NCBI GenBank assembly: GCA_001599755.1
Contig: BCHX01000025.1
Span: 1-17,338 of the forward strand
Direction of reading: 5' to 3'
Length of the DNA stretch: 17,338 nt
Origin: Gliomastix tumulicola
Taxonomy: Eukaryota > Ascomycota > Sordariomycetes > Hypocreales > Bionectriaceae
The position numbers were made by a program, and so were the translations under genes. Positions 8,145-16,564 of this stretch are shown here, piece after piece. How positions within the stretch are numbered: the first letter of the stretch is position 1; the number at the start of each line of letters is the position of its first letter. The notes under the pieces were generated by a model. It searched no databases. It had not been told where the DNA came from and saw nothing but the letters and a program-made list of their open reading frames with translations.

Positions 8145-10054
8145 TTGGGGTTGACGCTTGTCAACGATCCTTTTGCGTCGCATTTGGCTTCCTGAGTGGT
8201 GAAGGCGAAGAGGATTATCTGTGGGCTTTGGATCGGTTCAGGTCGTTATGTGAAAGTCGCTCAATCAGGGATCCCTCCGTTATCTTGACCGATCGTTGCA
8301 TCGCATGTATGAACGCTGTCGCTAGGTGCTTCCCATCATCGGACCCGCTTCTGTGTCTTTGGCATGCCAACAAGGCGGTCCTCCGCTATTGCCAGCCAAG
8401 ATTCATGCGCCCGTTCCAAGGCGGCAAGCCGGAAATGGAAGATTGGAACGAGTTCTACGGTTATTGGCACTGGATTATCAAGTCGCCCAGCGAAGAGACA
8501 TTCCATGAGCGCGTATCGGAGTTCGAGAAAAGATACCTTCCAGACCATGCTGAAGAAGTCAGATATGTCAAGGCAACCTGGCTTGATCCATACAAAGAGA
8601 AGCTAGTGAAGGCTTGGGTCAACCAACATTCTCACTTCGACAACGTTGTTACGTCGCGAGTCGAAGGGATACATTGGCTACTCAAGAGCCATATCAAAGT
8701 ATCTACGTTAGACCTTTTCCAGGCCTGGCGGTCGATCAAATATGCACTACTCAACCAACTCGCCGAGCTACGAGCTAATCAGGCTAAGCAAAGGCAACGG
8801 ACACCCATTGAGCTCTCCGGGGTACTCTATGGCGCCGTGCAGGGCTCGGTGTCCCACGAAGCCTTGCGAAAGGTGGAGCAGCAACGGAGGTTGCTAATTG
8901 ACAGTGCCTCTATCCCCTTGTCAGCGTGCACAGGCTCTTTCATGCGATCTCAAGGGTTGCCCTGCGTTCATAAGCTGGAGAGTCTATTGATGCAGGGCCA
9001 AGCTCTGCAACTTGAAGATTTTCACCCGCATTGGCACTTGACTCGTAAGAATCACCTGAGGCCGATGTTAGAGCCTCGTCAGCGCATCAGCTCAGCTACA
9101 TTCGGTCCATCCCTACCACTGTCAAGTGTTCAAAGAGACCGTAGCGGTTTCGAAGCCGTAGAAACTGCTAGACCCTCGAGAGCTCCGCCTCTGTGCAGTA
9201 ATTGTCACATCATGGGTCATCGAAGCAACTCAAAGGAGTGTCCACTGCGATGCGCTGACCTAGGAACAGGAAACACGCCGGTCGTATCTCCTAGACCACC
9301 GCAGGCGCATGGTGAACACGTTCAGTGGATCCCCTTCACAGTCCCGGAGCAGCCACAGTTGCCTTCGATGATGACCCCTCAAATGTGGACGTGGCAGCCA
9401 GTCCTAACTTGCGAAAATATCACGTTCGAGTTTGAGACCGATATGGTTTCCGGATTACCACCGTTAGAAGAAGAGCAGGCTGACCTGGACTGTCCCAATA
9501 CGGAGTTGGCTGCAAATCTACCCGTGCAGCGACTGCCTGCGCAAGAACCTCAGTCTCCTGGACCGTTTATAAGCCACCCTTCAGCGCTTTCGCCCCCGTC
9601 GGGCTCTGTTGCATTCCCAAAGCTGCGGTACGACGACCCGCGGGCTATTCACCAGAGATACGTTGCGTCAAGGGATGTCTGGTACAAGAATCAGCCCCCG
9701 GGGACCATCTTGAGCAATCGACAGTATCGAAAAGCAGTGGGCCTGCCTTTAGGATACCCCAAATCGGACTATGCTTGGTGTATGGACTACAAGCAGATGG
9801 GCAGGTGCTGTAGCACGCCGGCGGGCTCAAGGGAGTGGACTAAAGAAGAGTTGATGGCTTATCTAGACTGGGATAAACTTGAGACCGATCGCATCGAGGC
9901 TCGCGTAGCCCGGGAGACGGATGGTGGGCGAATACTCTCTCAAGAAAGAGGTATGGGGCATCTTTGGGAGATGGCGCAGCAGGATATCGACGAACAGGAG
10001 GCGTCGCGCCTAGGTTTAGGGCAGGAAGAACGCTGCATCGTGGTTCAGCTCTAG
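8108..10054 (+). CDS. MULE (Hop-like) transposase, 5'-truncated
   Basis: Cut-and-paste DDE transposase of the Mutator-like superfamily. The open frame begins after a TGA at 8060. No ATG comes before the one at 8126, giving about 642 residues. Family sequence starts at YKTNKYGMPLLD. Members normally have DCT just before YKT, with the first catalytic Asp. Here that triplet is absent and all N-terminal DNA-binding sequence is missing. Retained, counted from 8063: ILTDR (Asp77), CLWH (98-101), TSRVEG (Glu201, likely the third acidic residue), a SWIM-like Cys/His set (Cys289, Cys301, His303) and a CX2CX4HX6C zinc knuckle (378-393). Residues about 515-663 form a further conserved-looking, charged C-terminal part (WTKEELMAYLDW). 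The frame has no stop over 1.9 kb, so the loss is confined to the 5' end. Active transposition from this copy is unlikely. Confidence 0.85.
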   Translation, partial: KTNKYGMPLLDLIGVDACQRSFCVAFGFLSGEGEEDYLWALDRFRSLCESRSIRDPSVILTDRCIACMNAVARCFPSSDPLLCLWHANKAVLRYCQPRFMRPFQGGKPEMEDWNEFYGYWHWIIKSPSEETFHERVSEFEKRYLPDHAEEVRYVKATWLDPYKEKLVKAWVNQHSHFDNVVTSRVEGIHWLLKSHIKVSTLDLFQAWRSIKYALLNQLAELRANQAKQRQRTPIELSGVLYGAVQGSVSHEALRKVEQQRRLLIDSASIPLSACTGSFMRSQGLPCVHKLESLLMQGQALQLEDFHPHWHLTRKNHLRPMLEPRQRISSATFGPSLPLSSVQRDRSGFEAVETARPSRAPPLCSNCHIMGHRSNSKECPLRCADLGTGNTPVVSPRPPQAHGEHVQWIPFTVPEQPQLPSMMTPQMWTWQPVLTCENITFEFETDMVSGLPPLEEEQADLDCPNTELAANLPVQRLPAQEPQSPGPFISHPSALSPPSGSVAFPKLRYDDPRAIHQRYVASRDVWYKNQPPGTILSNRQYRKAVGLPLGYPKSDYAWCMDYKQMGRCCSTPAGSREWTKEELMAYLDWDKLETDRIEARVARETDGGRILSQERGMGHLWEMAQQDIDEQEASRLGLGQEERCIVVQL

Positions 10055-10241
10055 ACAAGGTTGGCCGTCATTCGTACAATGCTTCTGGCTTCAATATATC
10101 TAGGAACTTATCAAGAAAAATCGTGTTGTCATAACTGGCCAGAAGGCCAATCAAAGTACATCGCAAGTCAAACCATGGCCAGGACATGTAAGTGCTAAAG
10201 GGAGGCCGACAACGGAGGGGCTATACCAGATACAGTAATTG

Positions 10242-10282
10242 GGACGGGCCCCGTCCGATTTTAAATGGACGGGTACCCGTCC
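10242..10282. repeat. Paired GC-rich palindromes
   Basis: GGACGGGTACCCGTCC at 10267-10282 is a perfect 16-base palindrome. GGACGGGCCCCGTCC at 10242-10256 is a near-perfect version of the same arms. They are ten AT-rich bases apart. Just before lies CAGTAATTGG at 10233, which could be a hAT-type terminus, but no partner end was found. Confidence 0.7.
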
Positions 10283-10393
10283 CCCTATTGACCGCCCACA
10301 TGACTGATCGAAATCGACTCGTTGGTGGCTCAATCGCGAACCGTTTATCTGTTTGCGTCAGCAGTAGATGCACAGATCAACAGGATCTTGAGC

Positions 10394-10470
10394 GTACTTT
10401 CCTGTACCTGGACTGGTGTCCCCAGAATGGCACGTAACTAGACCTCTCTCGGGTACTTTGAAGTACCTGG
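10394..10470. repeat. Direct repeat GTACTTTNNNGTACCTGG with hairpin
   Basis: GTACTTTCCTGTACCTGG (10394-10411) recurs as GTACTTTGAAGTACCTGG (10453-10470), 59 bases apart. The second copy lies within a hairpin with seven-base arms, GGTACTT and AAGTACC, around TG (10452-10467). Confidence 0.65.
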
Positions 10471-10692
10471 TGGTGGGCCACCGAGAGTCTGACTTTGCCA
10501 ACGCGTACGCAGTGTGGACGGCCGGCTTTCCACCAGCATACAGCATACAGTCTTAAGATGGCCTTTGTACACCGTGTTGGCTAGTGTCTAAACCGAGAGG
10601 CATGTACATGGAGGGGGAGCCTTACTGTCGGCAACCCACGTACGTCGATCTTTCACCGCTCGGCAGGAGAGACTCTCTTTTACTACATCGAC

Positions 10693-11492
10693 ATGAAAGG
10701 AGCGGGAGATAACATCGCCGGGCCACGGCACCCCTCCCTGGCAATTCGGATTCCTTCCGGAGACTCTCTACCTGTATCAGACGGAGGGCCTTTCGGCGGA
10801 TCAATACTCCAGGCAATCCCTCCATCTGGCGACGAATCCGACAATGAACCTCCGATATACACACCTACTTCGTCCAGTGATGGCGATGGCTATGAAGAGT
10901 ACCTCGCAACGAAATCTACGTCACCGCCGGCGCCGCCACTGCATCCTCTTCAACGTGGGCACGGCCGTGTCTATGTAAGCAATGCCATCGTTGGCCCTAA
11001 CTCGGTGCAGATCATTGGGTCTGGCATTGGCCATTCTCAATTTTTATTCAAGGTATTTGAAATGACTGCACAAGACGTAAAGCTACGCTTTGATCTGACA
11101 GCAGAATGTAACAGACTACCTCCGGGCGCCGCATCCGGCGGGCTTTCTGGGATGGGGCCATCGAGAGGCCCGTCGTTCAGCGGCTCGAACGGCTCGCTGA
11201 TCCGGATGATGGCGAGAACGTTGATTCTGCCATGCTATGTGCCATCGAGCAATACCAGAAGGAGGTGGTGTTCGCGCTGCTCGAACGCGGTGCCGATCCG
11301 AATGCTAGAGGCAGCGAGGGATCCGCCCTGACGCTCGCCATCGAGCGATACCAGGAGGAGATGGCATTCAAGCTACTCGAACACGGTGCTGATCCGAACG
11401 CTGGGAACCTAGAGCAAGCTAGAATGCACCGCCTACATAATCTAGTCAAGCTTCTCGAGTGTGGCGGGGGTTTAGGTGCTTCGGGGCCGTGA
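10693..11492 (+). CDS. Ankyrin-repeat protein with low-complexity N-terminus, two exons
   Basis: Exons 10693-11052 and 11115-11492 give about 245 residues. The first 90 are Gly/Ser/Pro-rich and acidic, so probably disordered. Residues 91-113 (GRVYVSNAIVGPNSVQIIGS onward) form a short beta-prone block. It recalls the short motifs that precede repeat domains in fungal NLR-type proteins, though I cannot name it. After the splice, residues about 158-187 and 190-217 are two ankyrin repeats (FALLERGADPNA, FKLLEHGADPNA) and a third is partial (NLVKLLECGG). The stop follows this third repeat abruptly. Ankyrin-like sequence continues after it in other frames, so the protein is likely shortened by a frameshift near 11490. 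Ankyrin repeats bind proteins, and no partner can be inferred. Confidence 0.65.
11053..11114 (+). other. Predicted intron of the ankyrin gene
   Basis: 62 bases, GTATTT donor, CTGAC branch at 11095-11099 and CAG acceptor at 11112-11114. Phase 0. It joins the N-terminal frame to the ankyrin frame, which has no start of its own after the TAA at 11109. Confidence 0.6.
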
Positions 11493-11943
11493 TGATTTCG
11501 CCCTGGCGCAGGCTGGGGGCGGTCTGCCTGCTTCCCCGGCTTAGTTGCTAGGTCGTATCAGTACGATGGTCATAATGGAGAAAGGCCTCAGAAAGGTTTC
11601 ATGGTTCTTCAAACTGTTGCTAACTGCGCTCTGTCCCGGCCGATTTGGTCCCGACCAGCGGCTGCTGGCGTGAGGACCCAGAGAATGCGACGTAGAGCGA
11701 CAGCATGGGATGGGCCAGCGCTGCCTCGGCGCTCCATTCCCCACCAGCCATCGACCCTGGCGTCATCTCGACCACCGAGCACGGACAACATAGTAATGCT
11801 TATCACGGCCTTCGTCAAAGCTAGTTCAGCGACTAGACGAGCAGGCGCTGTCGGATGCTCCAGTTAAGCTGTTGCTAGAAGCCGCCCCGCGTCTCGAGCG
11901 CTATTTTTATTCTGGTGCACACCTTACGCGCGCTGTACACTAA
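11493..11943 (+). pseudogene. Degenerate ankyrin tail
   Basis: Shortly after the stop of the ankyrin gene another frame reads DDFALAQAGGG, then VSWFFKLLLTALCPG. Near 11821-11943 a third reads LVQRLDEQALSDAPVKLLLE and ends at TAA. These are ankyrin-like helix pairs spread over frames with stops between. I read them as the eroded remainder of the repeat array. Individual pieces are weak. Confidence 0.4.
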
Positions 11944-13865
11944 ACATAATTTTGAGTTTCGCCAAGGAGAGCCAGGAATTCCTCGCACTGCCTGGTGTGG
12001 CGATTCTTCATTCCCAGCTGTGCCCTCATGTCCACCACGATCGAATTCCATATCCGCTGCGCGTCTGCCCCCCACTCCTGTCTAACATAGGCCACGGCCT
12101 GGAAGTGTTTGCTGATCAAGGTTGTAGGATGATCGGGCCCTAGACCGACATGGCTCCGAGAGACCGCATCGGTGAACAGCTCCTCCGCCTTGTTAATCTT
12201 GTTTCGATCGAAGTATGCTATGCCGAGGCTTGTCGTGGCGTCAATGGTGTCGGGATGATTCTCGCCCAGCACATGTTGCATCACTTTCCTGGTTTTCTCG
12301 GCCAGATCTATTCCTACATCCACCGGCAGGCACGCAGCGAGATGGGCCATCAACGCAGTCTTTCCGGATGTTCCTCGGGGTAGATGTTCCAGTTCTCCAG
12401 CACATGCGCAGCGTGGCTAATCGCCTCTTCGCCGCGGCCCCGTTTATGGTATGTCCTCGCCAAACTGGCCTCGATGGACAATGTGTCGGGGTGGACAAGG
12501 CCCAAAACTTGTTTCGACAATGTCAGCCCGCGTTTTTCTAGTTCCTCAGCCTCCTCCCATCGGTCTTGATGGCCGTATACCGTGGCTAGCTCGACCATGG
12601 CGACGATGGTATCGGTATGTCCTTCTCCTAGCACCCTCTCCATCAAAGGCAGCACGGACAGGAAAATCTCTTCCGCGTCGCCGAAACGGCCTTGATGGGT
12701 ATACACAGAGCCAAGTTGCATCTTCATCAGGAGAGTGTGGTGATGCTCCTCTCCGTGAACCCGCTTGTGTGCATCTACCGCTTTAAGCAGCATCATGTCC
12801 ATCCCCTTACAATCGCCCTGCGCCACATGCACGAAGGCTAGCGCACTCAGGGTGGCAAGCGTCTCCAGATGCTCCGAGCCTTCACGCTCCCACCATATGT
12901 CCAATAGCTCCTCTAGCAACTCTCTGGCCTCCCAGTACCGGTCCTGGTGTGCATACACCTTGGCCAAGTCCCGTGCAATGGCCAGTGTCTTGTCGTGGAA
13001 CTTGCCCAGCTGCCTTTCATGATCGGTAATAGGGAGGAGTATGACTCCTCTGCAGCTTACCACTTTCCTTCGTACAGGTACAGCGTAGCCAGGTTGCCCC
13101 TAGAAACGGGTGTCTCCAGGTGTTGTTCATCCGGATCTTGCTTCTTTCTGCTCTTCAGAACTCCCACCCACAACGCCTTGGCTTCTCTGAGCCTAGATTG
13201 CTCCAAGTAGATGGCACCCAAAACAGACATTGTATCGAGCGTAAGAGGGTGCTCGTGGCCGAGCAGCCTCGTGCGTGCCTCCTGACTCTCCCAAGCAGGC
13301 TGCCTCATCACAGCGAGCCAAATGTCGGTATGACCCAGCCAGGTGAATCTTGGAGGAGAGGACTCGCAAATTATCCTTGTCTAGCGTCTTCTCTCTCACT
13401 GAGAGCACGTCTCCATGCAAACGTGCTGCGGCGCTGTAGTTGCGTCGATGCTGATATGCGACCGCCAGAGTGGAGAGGCAAAGCCAGCGTCAGGGGATCT
13501 TCAGATCCCAGCACCTCCCGCGTCAGCTCCGCAGCCTCTTCCCCGGTCTTCTCCGCGCTATTATAGTCTCCGGCCTGTTGAAGAGTGGCCGCAAGGTTGA
13601 CAAGGCAGGTGAGTGTTTTGTTGTGCCTCTCGCCCTGTTGGGCCTTTATCGTAGTCCAATACCCTTCCCATAGTGCCACCGCACTCGCTGCCTCGCCCTC
13701 CTTTAGCAATCTCTTTGCCTGCCGAACCAGATCAGAGATCAGGGAATCGGATACCCGAGCGCTGTGGGCGGTGAGTTTGCCCTCCGCTATGGGCTTTTGT
13801 CCGGGGTCGTTCCATGAACCCCCAACGGCGCTGTCGTCTCGAGTCTCGCGTGGAGGATCCTGGAG
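11940..13865 (-). pseudogene. Kinesin-light-chain-like TPR protein, several frameshifts
   Basis: On the minus strand about twelve 42-residue TPR repeats follow one another, each with the TPR_10/TPR_12 pattern (for example GHEHPLTLDTMSVLGAIY, EGHTDTIVAMVELATVYG, GENHPDTIDATTSLGIAY). In fungi such arrays form the C-terminal part of NB-ARC or patatin NLR-type proteins, or stand alone. No nucleotide-binding domain is seen upstream. Homology crosses frames at 13482-13480 (TTT, one base extra), 13292-13290 (GGG, one missing), about 13032 (one missing) and 12363-12361 (AAA, one missing). A TAA interrupts at 13059-13057, after YEGKW. The last frame ends in TAG at 11940. The N-terminal frame is open from about 13865, where CAG at 13862-13860 could be a splice acceptor, so exon 1 may lie further upstream. 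Repeats stay well conserved between the breaks, so loss is recent or partly a sequencing artefact. Confidence 0.8.
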
Positions 13866-14327
13866 TCAAAGTTCGCAGTTTCTCTTGAGGGCGCTTGGAG
13901 GATAAGTCGACGCCGAGCCTGGAGGGAGAACGGGAGGGAGCCTAAGGCGGACGTTTAGAAAGCGGAGATGAATGGCTTAGGACTGGCTAAATTTCGGAGA
14001 GAAATCTCACACGTACCGATAAGATAAGCGTTTGCGTAGCCCAAAACAGTCATCATCCGCCCACCCAATTGCGAATACAGTGCACGATCATCGATCGGTC
14101 AAAGGCGCGACCAGGGGCATCAAGGCAGGCCGGGTGCGCGTCACGCCCTACCTCCCCCCGCCCAAACGCATCCACCTGCGTCCGCATAGTAGCAGAAGGG
14201 TCCGAAATCTGCCCTAAAATGATGACATGTTGTGCGCTATGTGTCGGGCTGCTGACTCGATAACTGTTCCAGGCTATGTGTGAAGCTGACGTGTATCCGC
14301 CCCAATCGCTATGATGGTGCACTGAAC
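13866..14327. other. Stretch upstream of the TPR gene, nothing recognised
   Basis: It should hold the missing first exon and promoter of the minus-strand TPR gene, but no NB-ARC, patatin or other domain could be read in either strand. Only short overlapping frames are present. Confidence 0.35.
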
Positions 14328-14552
14328 ATGACGTATGATCCGTCCATGGCCGCTCCAGACCAGTCTCAACAGACCCCGATGTATACTCAGCAACAGCAGC
14401 CGCCACAAATCGTGACGCTTAACCACAGAGCTGGGCAATCCACGCATGCGCCGCCACCAAGTGTTGTCCACGAAGAGGCTAGCCTTTCGGCTGATCCGCG
14501 TGTCACGTACTGGGCACCAATGCGCCTGATATTCCACGGGAGTGGTTGCTGA
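14328..14552 (+). CDS. Hypothetical Gln/Pro-rich ORF, possibly an exon
   Basis: From the ATG at 14328 the frame reads MTYDPSMAAPDQSQQTPMYT, then a QQQQ run and PP-containing polar sequence, ending YWAPMRLIFHGSGC. The sequence is low-complexity and I recognise no domain. It stays open upstream to at least 14280. It could be the tail exon of a gene whose first exon is not visible, or chance. The antisense strand is also open here. Confidence 0.22.
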   Translation: MTYDPSMAAPDQSQQTPMYTQQQQPPQIVTLNHRAGQSTHAPPPSVVHEEASLSADPRVTYWAPMRLIFHGSGC

Positions 14553-14628
14553 ACCCCTATGATTAGATATAGAGGGAGGATTTCCCGGATTTTGTGAGAA
14601 ACTTCAAGAGGAGGGGACGGGGGCAGGT

Positions 14629-14883
14629 ATGGACTTTGTTGTCAGCTTAAGCACGCCGTCGCCGACCGTTCGGCTCCGTATCTACGAAACACAGGCTCAT
14701 GTGGACGCGATGAGGAATCATCCGTCGAAGGCAGATCGGGAAAGCTATGGCATCTCTTGTGGTATTACCATGATCGTTTTCCCCGCCCCCATGGTTGCCG
14801 CCCATCTTACGCGGGACACCTTACCGTCTGACTTCCACGGGCAGCGACTCCAGGGCCAGGTCCAGGCCCCAAAAGGGGAATAA
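14629..14883 (+). CDS. Hypothetical 84-residue protein
   Basis: An ATG frame (MDFVVSLSTPSPTVRLRIYE) with an ordered look: beta-like start, then a helix-like stretch (AHVDAMRNHPSKADRESYG) and HLTRDTLPSDFHGQRLQGQ, ending before a TAA. No family recognised. It has a plausible codon mix and a purine-rich lead-in (AGAGGAGGGGACGGGGG). Confidence 0.3.
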   Translation: MDFVVSLSTPSPTVRLRIYETQAHVDAMRNHPSKADRESYGISCGITMIVFPAPMVAAHLTRDTLPSDFHGQRLQGQVQAPKGE

Positions 14884-15544
14884 TTTCTAGCCAGCTGGGT
14901 AGCATTCTGCGAATTCATCATCATGCATTACACCACCAATCGACTATCTCCCCAATAACTCTCTCTCTCTCTCTCTGCTCCATCCAAACGGTAACTTGCC
15001 GGCTCTATTCATCTTGAACTCGTAGGGAAAATGTCGACCAGTGGTTCAACACGGCCACGACGCACGGCATCTACCTGGCCAGACAGCAAACCGTGATCCC
15101 CAATTCACTACAGGAAGAATTCTCGATACTATTGGACCGAGGTTGAGCTTCTAGTTATTGTCTCAGTGAGTTGGTCGGCAAAGTGAATTCTTAGCTGCGG
15201 TTTCCGTTATGGTTCGAAGGACCCTCCGTTTCCAGTCACTCCCTTCCCCATCCCAGACCCAGTCCTGGCAAATATAGCGGCAGTGAAGGGCTAACCCCAT
15301 CAGTTTCTCTCAGGAAGGAAGGTCCATCGCTCCGTCTCCATTCCATCGAGGAGCCTAAAACATCGGGTTTGAATTCCACAGCCCAGCCTCCAGCCACGAT
15401 CTCGCTTGCGTCATCTCGATGTCGCGTTCGAATCGTACTTCTTGGCTCCCTCGGCCTGTTCCATCCTGACGGACATGCACTGACTCTCGCTCTTTTCCCC
15501 TTCACGGCAGTACGAACCTCAGCCATCCTACACTTATCATCATC
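14884..15544. other. Presumed upstream region of the glycosyltransferase gene
   Basis: No convincing gene. It holds the (CT)9 run and long pyrimidine-rich tracts (TCTTTTCCCCTTC near 15490), consistent with a fungal promoter and leader. The minus-strand frame over 15236-15946 is treated as antisense of the glycosyltransferase. Confidence 0.35.
14959..14976 (+). repeat. (CT)9 microsatellite
   Basis: Nine CT units in a row in a pyrimidine-rich setting, about 570 bases before the glycosyltransferase start. Such tracts are common in fungal promoters. Confidence 0.9.
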
Positions 15545-16564
15545 ATGGTCTCCCTGCAAATCTGCCATTTCCTTCTTCTCGCCCTCCTGCTCTTTTCTCA
15601 AACCAGCCTTGCGTTCGCCGGCAGCCACCAATGCGCACGCACAACGCTGAAATACTCTTTCGAGCCTACAGGGACATCTCCCCTTGTGAAAGACCCGTTC
15701 CCTTTCCTGACGACCGCCGCTGAAGCCCCGCCGATCCCTGCATGGAACATCCCCAAGAAGAACCTGCACCGCTCTTATGGCCTCGACTACGCGCCCCCGC
15801 TCCTCATCGACTTCACTTGCTCCTGGTCCATCCTCCTTCAGGCCGTCGTCAGCTACATCACCGCCGGCTGGCCCGCGGATCAGATCTACGTGATCGAGAA
15901 CACGGGCCTGCATCGTGCTAACCTCGATGGAAAACTGACGTTGCAAAACCCGTTGTATCTCAATTATTCGCAGCTCGCCAAACTTGGGGTGAATGTGGCA
16001 CGCGCCCCCGTGCTCATGAACTTTGCACAGTTACAGAGCTTCTACGCGCATTTAGCATGGGAGAACAGCTGGCCGTACTACTATCGGTCAACTCAGAACG
16101 TGCTGGTGCTGTCGTACGAGGATGGCAACGACGTCACGCCACGGCGGGACCAGCCTGGGNATAAGACCGTGTACGAGCTGTGCCTTGCTGAGCTACGGCG
16201 CGCGCTTGACTCGGGCGAGCGCTGGGCGGACCGATTCCTTGCACACGATGATCTGACGCTGGTCAACCGTGAGGCGTACGATGAAGTCGGCGAGTGGGAC
16301 TCATCCATGCCATATCCCCTCACGAACTATGACATGCACTTGCGTCTTCACATGCACGGGTGGACGCAACAAGATGGGAAGGTGGGGATCATCACCGACG
16401 TGAGCACCGCGCTCGAGGACCTGCTAGCGCTTTACCACGACCCGACGGTGACACCCCCATCCACCCGGTCAGACAACGTGTTGAGATGTGGCGACGTGGG
16501 CATTGCTTCAGTGATGGAGGCGTCTGATAGCTGCTGGGGACACAGTCTGGCACCAAGTAGATGA
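15545..16564 (+). CDS. Secretory glycosyltransferase-like protein, divergent C-terminus
   Basis: 339 residues from the ATG at 15545. Residues 1-25 form a signal peptide or signal anchor (VSLQICHFLLLALLLFSQ), so it should enter the secretory pathway. Residues about 85-300 match a fungal glycosyltransferase-like family (GT2-type fold by my recollection): SWSILLQAVVSYITAGWP, QIYVIENTG, LTLQNPLYLNYSQL, LGVNVARAPVLM, FAQLQSFY, VYELCLAELRRAL, LVNREAYDEVGEWD, MHGWTQ and GIITDVSTALEDLLALYHDP. In relatives I remember an Asp in the block before VLALSYE and a D-C-D before MH. Here they read QNV (Asn185) and NYD (Asn261), so metal binding may be impaired. After about residue 302 the sequence loses family resemblance and stops, about 100 residues early. 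The N at 16160 affects one codon only. Substrate unknown. Confidence 0.7.
   Translation: MVSLQICHFLLLALLLFSQTSLAFAGSHQCARTTLKYSFEPTGTSPLVKDPFPFLTTAAEAPPIPAWNIPKKNLHRSYGLDYAPPLLIDFTCSWSILLQAVVSYITAGWPADQIYVIENTGLHRANLDGKLTLQNPLYLNYSQLAKLGVNVARAPVLMNFAQLQSFYAHLAWENSWPYYYRSTQNVLVLSYEDGNDVTPRRDQPGXKTVYELCLAELRRALDSGERWADRFLAHDDLTLVNREAYDEVGEWDSSMPYPLTNYDMHLRLHMHGWTQQDGKVGIITDVSTALEDLLALYHDPTVTPPSTRSDNVLRCGDVGIASVMEASDSCWGHSLAPSR

Larger units (their letters stand above)
10055..10692. other. Non-coding stretch with palindromes and a short direct repeat
   Basis: No frame with family resemblance. It holds two GC-rich palindromic blocks (10242-10282), a hairpin at 10452-10467 and an 18-base direct repeat with three mismatches (10394 and 10453), listed separately. 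Such features are common in subterminal regions of DNA transposons. Confidence 0.5.

Noticed and set aside
8326..8606. Short frames on both strands inside the MULE
   Set aside because: They overlap the conserved transposase core in other frames.
11177..11449. 90-codon minus-strand frame with a repeated pattern
   Set aside because: The internal repeat (FGSAP-SSS) is the reverse complement of the ankyrin repeats on the plus strand.
11952..13905. Plus-strand open frames across the TPR gene
   Set aside because: Antisense shadows. The minus strand carries clear TPR repeats over the whole stretch.
15236..15946. 236-codon minus-strand open frame
   Set aside because: Antisense to the first 400 bases of the glycosyltransferase and its leader. 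It is rich in Arg, Glu and Gly as expected for an antisense frame, and has no domain.
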